From contig NZ_BSPC01000026.1 of the NCBI RefSeq assembly GCF_030160835.1, forward strand, positions 182,326-246,325: a stretch of DNA of 64,000 nt. The letters run 5' to 3'. Every line of letters starts with the position of its first letter. Position 1 is the first letter of the stretch. Shown piece by piece: positions 61,010 through 64,000 of the stretch. A program made the translations under genes and the position numbers. Under the pieces are notes generated by a model. The model ran no database searches, was not told the origin of the DNA, and saw only the letters and a program-made list of their open reading frames with translations. This DNA comes from Labrys miyagiensis. GTDB taxonomy: Bacteria > Pseudomonadota > Alphaproteobacteria > Rhizobiales > Labraceae.

Positions 61010-61836
61010 GCGCGCCGGCCCGCATCCTGCTCAGCGGCGAGGGGAGGGCAGGTTTCGTCCTGCTGCTGCTCTTCGCGCTGCTCGCCTTGACGGCTCCGCT
61101 GGTCTTCCCGGGCGATCCGCTCGCCATCACCGCGCCACCACTGCTGACGCCCTTTACCGATGGCGCCCATCCCCTCGGTGCCGACCGGCTCGGCCGTGAT
61201 ATCGCCGCCGAGCTTGCCTGGGGAGCCCGGACCACGCTCCTCGTGGCGCTCGCCTCGGCGTTGGCCTCTTTGGTGCTCGGCACGGTGATCGGCACGCTGG
61301 CCGGTTTTCTCGGCGGCTGGGTCGATGATGTCCTGATGCGCATCAGCGATGCCTTCCAGACCGTGCCGGCCTTCCTGCTCGCCATGGCGCTGATTAGCAT
61401 CACCGGGCCGAGCCTGCCGGCAATCGTACTTGCCATCGCCGCGGGCGCCTGGCCGCAGCCGGCCCGCATCGCCCGCGCTGAGATCCGCTCCCTGCGCGAG
61501 CGCGATTTCGTGGCGGCGGCGCGGGTCGCCGGCATGCATCCCCTTGCCATCGCCTTCCGAGAGATCCTGCCCAACGCCCTCACGCCGGTGATCTCGCTCG
61601 CCGCCATCATCGCCGCAGCCGCCGTGCTGATCGAGGCGGCGCTTTCCTTCCTCGGCTTCGGCGACCCCAACCGGCCGAGCTGGGGCAGCATGGTGGCGGA
61701 GGGACGGGCGATGCTGCGCAGTGCGCCCTCGCTCTCGCTGATCCCAGGCCTTGCCCTGGTGCTGATCGTGCTGGCGATCCACCTCCTCGGCCGCGGCTAC
61801 GCCAAGGCCCTGCGCGTGCGGGAGCCGGTGGCATGA
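61006..61836 (+). CDS. Peptide-type ABC transporter permease 2 (DppC-like)
   Basis: The 276-residue permease starts at ATG 61006, overlapping the previous stop (ATGA). It shows HPLGADRLGRDIAAELAWGA (about residues 55-74), the DppC hallmark, the EAA-like loop ERDFVAAARVAGMHPLAIAF and EAALSFLGFGDPNRPSWGSM. It has about six helices and forms the channel with permease 1. The next ATPase start again overlaps its stop. Confidence 0.92.
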   Translation: MSAPARILLSGEGRAGFVLLLLFALLALTAPLVFPGDPLAITAPPLLTPFTDGAHPLGADRLGRDIAAELAWGARTTLLVALASALASLVLGTVIGTLAGFLGGWVDDVLMRISDAFQTVPAFLLAMALISITGPSLPAIVLAIAAGAWPQPARIARAEIRSLRERDFVAAARVAGMHPLAIAFREILPNALTPVISLAAIIAAAAVLIEAALSFLGFGDPNRPSWGSMVAEGRAMLRSAPSLSLIPGLALVLIVLAIHLLGRGYAKALRVREPVA

Positions 61837-62666
61837 GCCTGTTTTCGCTGCGCGGATTTGGCGTTTCCTACCGCGATCGCGGCGGGCTGCACCCAGCATT
61901 GCAGGCCATCGATCTCGACATAGCAGCGGGTCGCCATCTCGTGCTGCTCGGCGAGAGCGGGTCGGGCAAATCCACTTTGGCCCTGGCCCTCGCCGGTCTG
62001 CTGCCGCGCAATGCCGAGGCGAGCGGCAGCCTCGCGCGCCCCGGCTTCGCCGCGCCGCCGCGCCTCGGCCGTGACATCGGCATGGTCTTCCAGGACCCCG
62101 GCGGCAGTCTCGACCCTCTGATGCGGGTGGGCGAACAGATCGCCGAGGCGCGTCATGTGAACCGTGGCGGCGATTGGCGCGAGGTGAGCGAACGGGCCGA
62201 GACCTGGCTGGAGCGCGTGGCGATTCCCGATCCGCGCGTGAGCGCGCGGAAATATCCGCATCAGTTCTCGGGCGGGCAGAAGCAGCGCATTGCCCTTGCG
62301 GCGGCGCTGGTGAGCGAGCCCTCGGCGCTGATCGCCGACGAACCGACCAGCGCGCTCGACACCATCAGCCAGCATGCCATTCTTGGCCTGCTCAAGGAGA
62401 TTGCCGGGGAGCGGGGCCTTACGTTGGTCTTTGTCACCCACGACATCGCGCTGGCCTCCGGGATCGCCGACGATGTCGCCGTGCTTTATCAGGGCCGGCT
62501 GGTCGAAGCGGGGCCTGCTGCGCGCGTCTTCTCGGCGCCCTCCCATCCCTATACCGCGGCGCTCCTTGCGACGCGCCTCGACCTTGATAGTGTGCGCCCG
62601 ACTCGTTTCGCCGAGATCGACCCGCGCGACTTCTCCGTCCGTGTGCCAGGGGGCAGGCATGGCTGA
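61833..62666 (+). CDS. Peptide-type ABC transporter ATPase 1 (DppD-like)
   Basis: The 277-residue ATPase has Walker A GESGSGKST (about residues 37-45), Q-loop VFQDPGGSLDP, signature QFSGGQKQRIALAAALV, Walker B LIADEPTSALD and switch FVTHDIALASG. The C-terminal HPYTAALLATRLDLD is the usual OppD/DppD tail. It is translationally coupled at both ends (ATGA overlap with the permease, 8-bp overlap with ATPase 2). Confidence 0.92.
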   Translation: MSLFSLRGFGVSYRDRGGLHPALQAIDLDIAAGRHLVLLGESGSGKSTLALALAGLLPRNAEASGSLARPGFAAPPRLGRDIGMVFQDPGGSLDPLMRVGEQIAEARHVNRGGDWREVSERAETWLERVAIPDPRVSARKYPHQFSGGQKQRIALAAALVSEPSALIADEPTSALDTISQHAILGLLKEIAGERGLTLVFVTHDIALASGIADDVAVLYQGRLVEAGPAARVFSAPSHPYTAALLATRLDLDSVRPTRFAEIDPRDFSVRVPGGRHG

Positions 62667-63435
62667 AGCGCCGCTGCTCGAGATCAGGGGGCTCACCAGC
62701 AGCGTCCGCAGCGGGGGCGGGCGGCATGTCATCCTCTCAGGCGTCGACATGGCGGTGGCCCCTGGCGAGATCGTCGGTCTGGTGGGCGGTTCGGGTTCGG
62801 GCAAGACGACCCTGGCCTGCGCCATTCTGCGCCTGATCGACATTGACGCCGGCACGATCCTGTTCGAGGGGAGGGACCTCACCCGGCTCGAGGGCGCCGC
62901 GCTGCGGCGCGTGCGGCCCCGCCTGCAGATGGTGTTCCAGGATTCGATGGCCGCCTTCAATCCTCGCGCGCGCGTTGAACGGGTGATCGGCGACCCGCTG
63001 CGCATCTGGAAGCGGGCCGTACCAGCCGAGCAGCGCCGGCGCATCGGCGAACTCCTCGACATCGTCGGCCTGCCCGAGCGCCTGCTGCAGCGCTATCCGC
63101 ACGAGCTCTCGGGCGGACAACGCCAGCGTGTTGCCATCGCCAGGGCGATCGCCACCGATCCCCGCCTGATCGTGCTCGACGAGCCGGTCTCCGCCCTCGA
63201 CGTTTCCGTCCGTGCGCAGATCCTCAATCTCCTCCTCGATATCCGGGAACGGCTGGACATGGCGCTGCTCTTCATCGCCCATGACCTCGCCGTCATAGCG
63301 GCCTTCTGCGATCGGCTTTGCGTGATGGATGGCGGCCGGATTGTCGAAGAGGGGGCGCCACAGCTTATTGTTGCATCGCCACAAGCCGAAATGACGCGTT
63401 TTCTGGTCGAAGCCGTTCCCAAAATGAAATTTTGA
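62659..63435 (+). CDS. Peptide-type ABC transporter ATPase 2 (DppF-like)
   Basis: From ATG 62659 (GGGGGCAGGC upstream) the ATPase has 258 residues: Walker A GGSGSGKTT, Q-loop MVFQDSMAAFNP, signature ELSGGQRQRVAIARAIA, Walker B LIVLDEPVSALD and switch FIAHDLAVIA. It lacks the long Cys-containing C-terminal extension of some OppF proteins. The long in-frame extension to 62374 overlaps ATPase 1 and was rejected. It is the last gene of the operon; no clear terminator follows. Confidence 0.92.
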   Translation: MAEAPLLEIRGLTSSVRSGGGRHVILSGVDMAVAPGEIVGLVGGSGSGKTTLACAILRLIDIDAGTILFEGRDLTRLEGAALRRVRPRLQMVFQDSMAAFNPRARVERVIGDPLRIWKRAVPAEQRRRIGELLDIVGLPERLLQRYPHELSGGQRQRVAIARAIATDPRLIVLDEPVSALDVSVRAQILNLLLDIRERLDMALLFIAHDLAVIAAFCDRLCVMDGGRIVEEGAPQLIVASPQAEMTRFLVEAVPKMKF

Positions 63436-63682
63436 AAATTTTTCGAACCATGAAACCGATTCCAGTGGAGATTCGGCGCGAGAAATAGAGACCTGAGAAG
63501 AAACTTATCCACAGGCTGCCGGGGAAATTGTGTGCGCCGCAGCATGGTTAATGATCTGCCTTCTCGCCGGAAACGCGGCAAAATCGGCGTTTCCGGCGGG
63601 ATAGGGCAAAGATGCAAGCGGGAGCCGGGGAGGGGCCGGGAAGGGCGCTTCGGACTTTTGCAAAAAAGCGTTTTGGAGGGTG

Positions 63683-63711
63683 TTGACAGCCCAAATGCCC
63701 CCCTCTATATC
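63683..63711 (+). promoter_or_regulatory. Strong sigma-70-type promoter, probably for an rRNA operon
   Basis: TTGACA (63683-63688), a 17-bp spacer and TATATC (63706-63711) form a near-consensus promoter, unusual in this GC-rich window. It is followed by about 290 nt without a gene, in which a leader resembling those before 16S rRNA in Hyphomicrobiales is recognisable. Confidence 0.75.
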
Positions 63712-63871
63712 AGCGTCATCGACGGACGGCGTTGCCGCGAAAGAGCGGCGGCGCTGACGTGTCGCTTCACTGACAAAGAGCGCAGGCTTAACCGGCCTTG
63801 GTCGGGTCAGCGAAGTGTTCGCTAAATTATGGAAGGTCCTGCCTTCCCGGGAAGACTTGTTCTTCCCACCG

Positions 63872-64000
63872 CTATTTGACAATTGCATCGGAAGAAAGAG
63901 AAACGCAGGCGACGATGTTCTTGCGGACGCCCTGAGAGGGGTGTCGAAAAGTGAGACTTATCGGCGAGACTGCGTTTTAAAGAGCTACCCCTGTATTTTT
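63872..64000 (+). other. Probable rRNA operon leader
   Basis: CTATTTGACAATTGCATCGG, then AAGAAAGAGAAACGC, resembles the conserved leader before 16S rRNA in Hyphomicrobiales. AAACGCAG (63901-63908) pairs with CTGCGTTT (63970-63977), the kind of stem cut by RNase III. The mature 16S rRNA would begin just beyond the window edge; this is inference. Confidence 0.6.

Noticed and set aside
1-64000. tRNA genes
   Set aside because: No convincing cloverleaf with T-loop GGTTCGA-type sequence was noticed by eye; a tRNAscan run would be decisive.

Overview
The window reads as chromosomal DNA of a GC-rich alphaproteobacterium, most likely order Hyphomicrobiales (Rhizobiales) with a soil or plant-associated lifestyle. 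Supporting signs are a SciP/DUF1153 cell-cycle regulator, DUF930 and DUF1236 proteins, an acdR-acdS (ACC deaminase) pair, a Zur-type box before a zinc ABC operon, and a large load of ABC solute transporters. I cannot fix the genus from sequence alone.

Layout. 0-9.6 kb: stand-alone metabolic, transport and regulatory genes (partial LysR regulator, glutathione transferase, SMR exporter, CocE-type hydrolase, FUSC-like membrane protein, nucleoside hydrolase, LysE exporter, TIGR03862 flavoprotein, LysR regulator). 9.9-15.5 kb: a putrescine-type operon (ydcS, ydcT, ydcU, ydcV, gamma-aminobutyraldehyde dehydrogenase). 15.9-20.9 kb: acyl-CoA ligase, SciP, and a divergent DMT exporter / MocR regulator pair. 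21-26 kb: DUF930 TonB-like protein, MocR gene debris, AraC regulator, DUF1254 protein. 26.1-27.8 kb: acdR/acdS. 27.8-29.3 kb: gene-free, repeat-rich DNA. 29.4-31.6 kb: histidine phosphatase plus phospholipase D-like protein. 32.8-35.4 kb: znuABC. 35.9-43.6 kb: DUF4139 protein, NADP-dependent reductase with divergent TetR, JmjC/cupin-like protein, caspase-like peptidase, acetyltransferase. 43.6-52.2 kb: two 502-residue polysaccharide flippase paralogues and a TIGR04325 methyltransferase, with DUF1638, GFA, MFS and sugar dehydrogenase genes between. 52.7-56.8 kb: small membrane and secreted proteins, VOC protein, bestrophin, UPF0104-type flippase. 57.1-63.4 kb: class V aminotransferase and a complete oligopeptide ABC operon. 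63.4-64 kb: strong promoter and leader that look like the start of an rRNA operon lying just beyond the window.

The most unusual feature is a family of palindromic elements, about 70-170 nt each, scattered through the window. Their arms vary, but several share a CTTGGAAACGAT-like centre. At least six start or end within four bases of a stop codon, several of them between genes of one operon. One (about 13,197-13,278) is read in frame as the N-terminus of the YdcV-like permease. Another (59,934-60,017) breaks an ATGA start-stop overlap and now supplies the permease start codon. Two loci (27,832-28,131 and 55,545-55,773) are nested: a second element type with its own terminal inverted repeats, flanked by an 11-bp direct duplication in the first case, sits inside the first type. 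All functional statements rest on sequence motifs recognised by eye; no searches were run.
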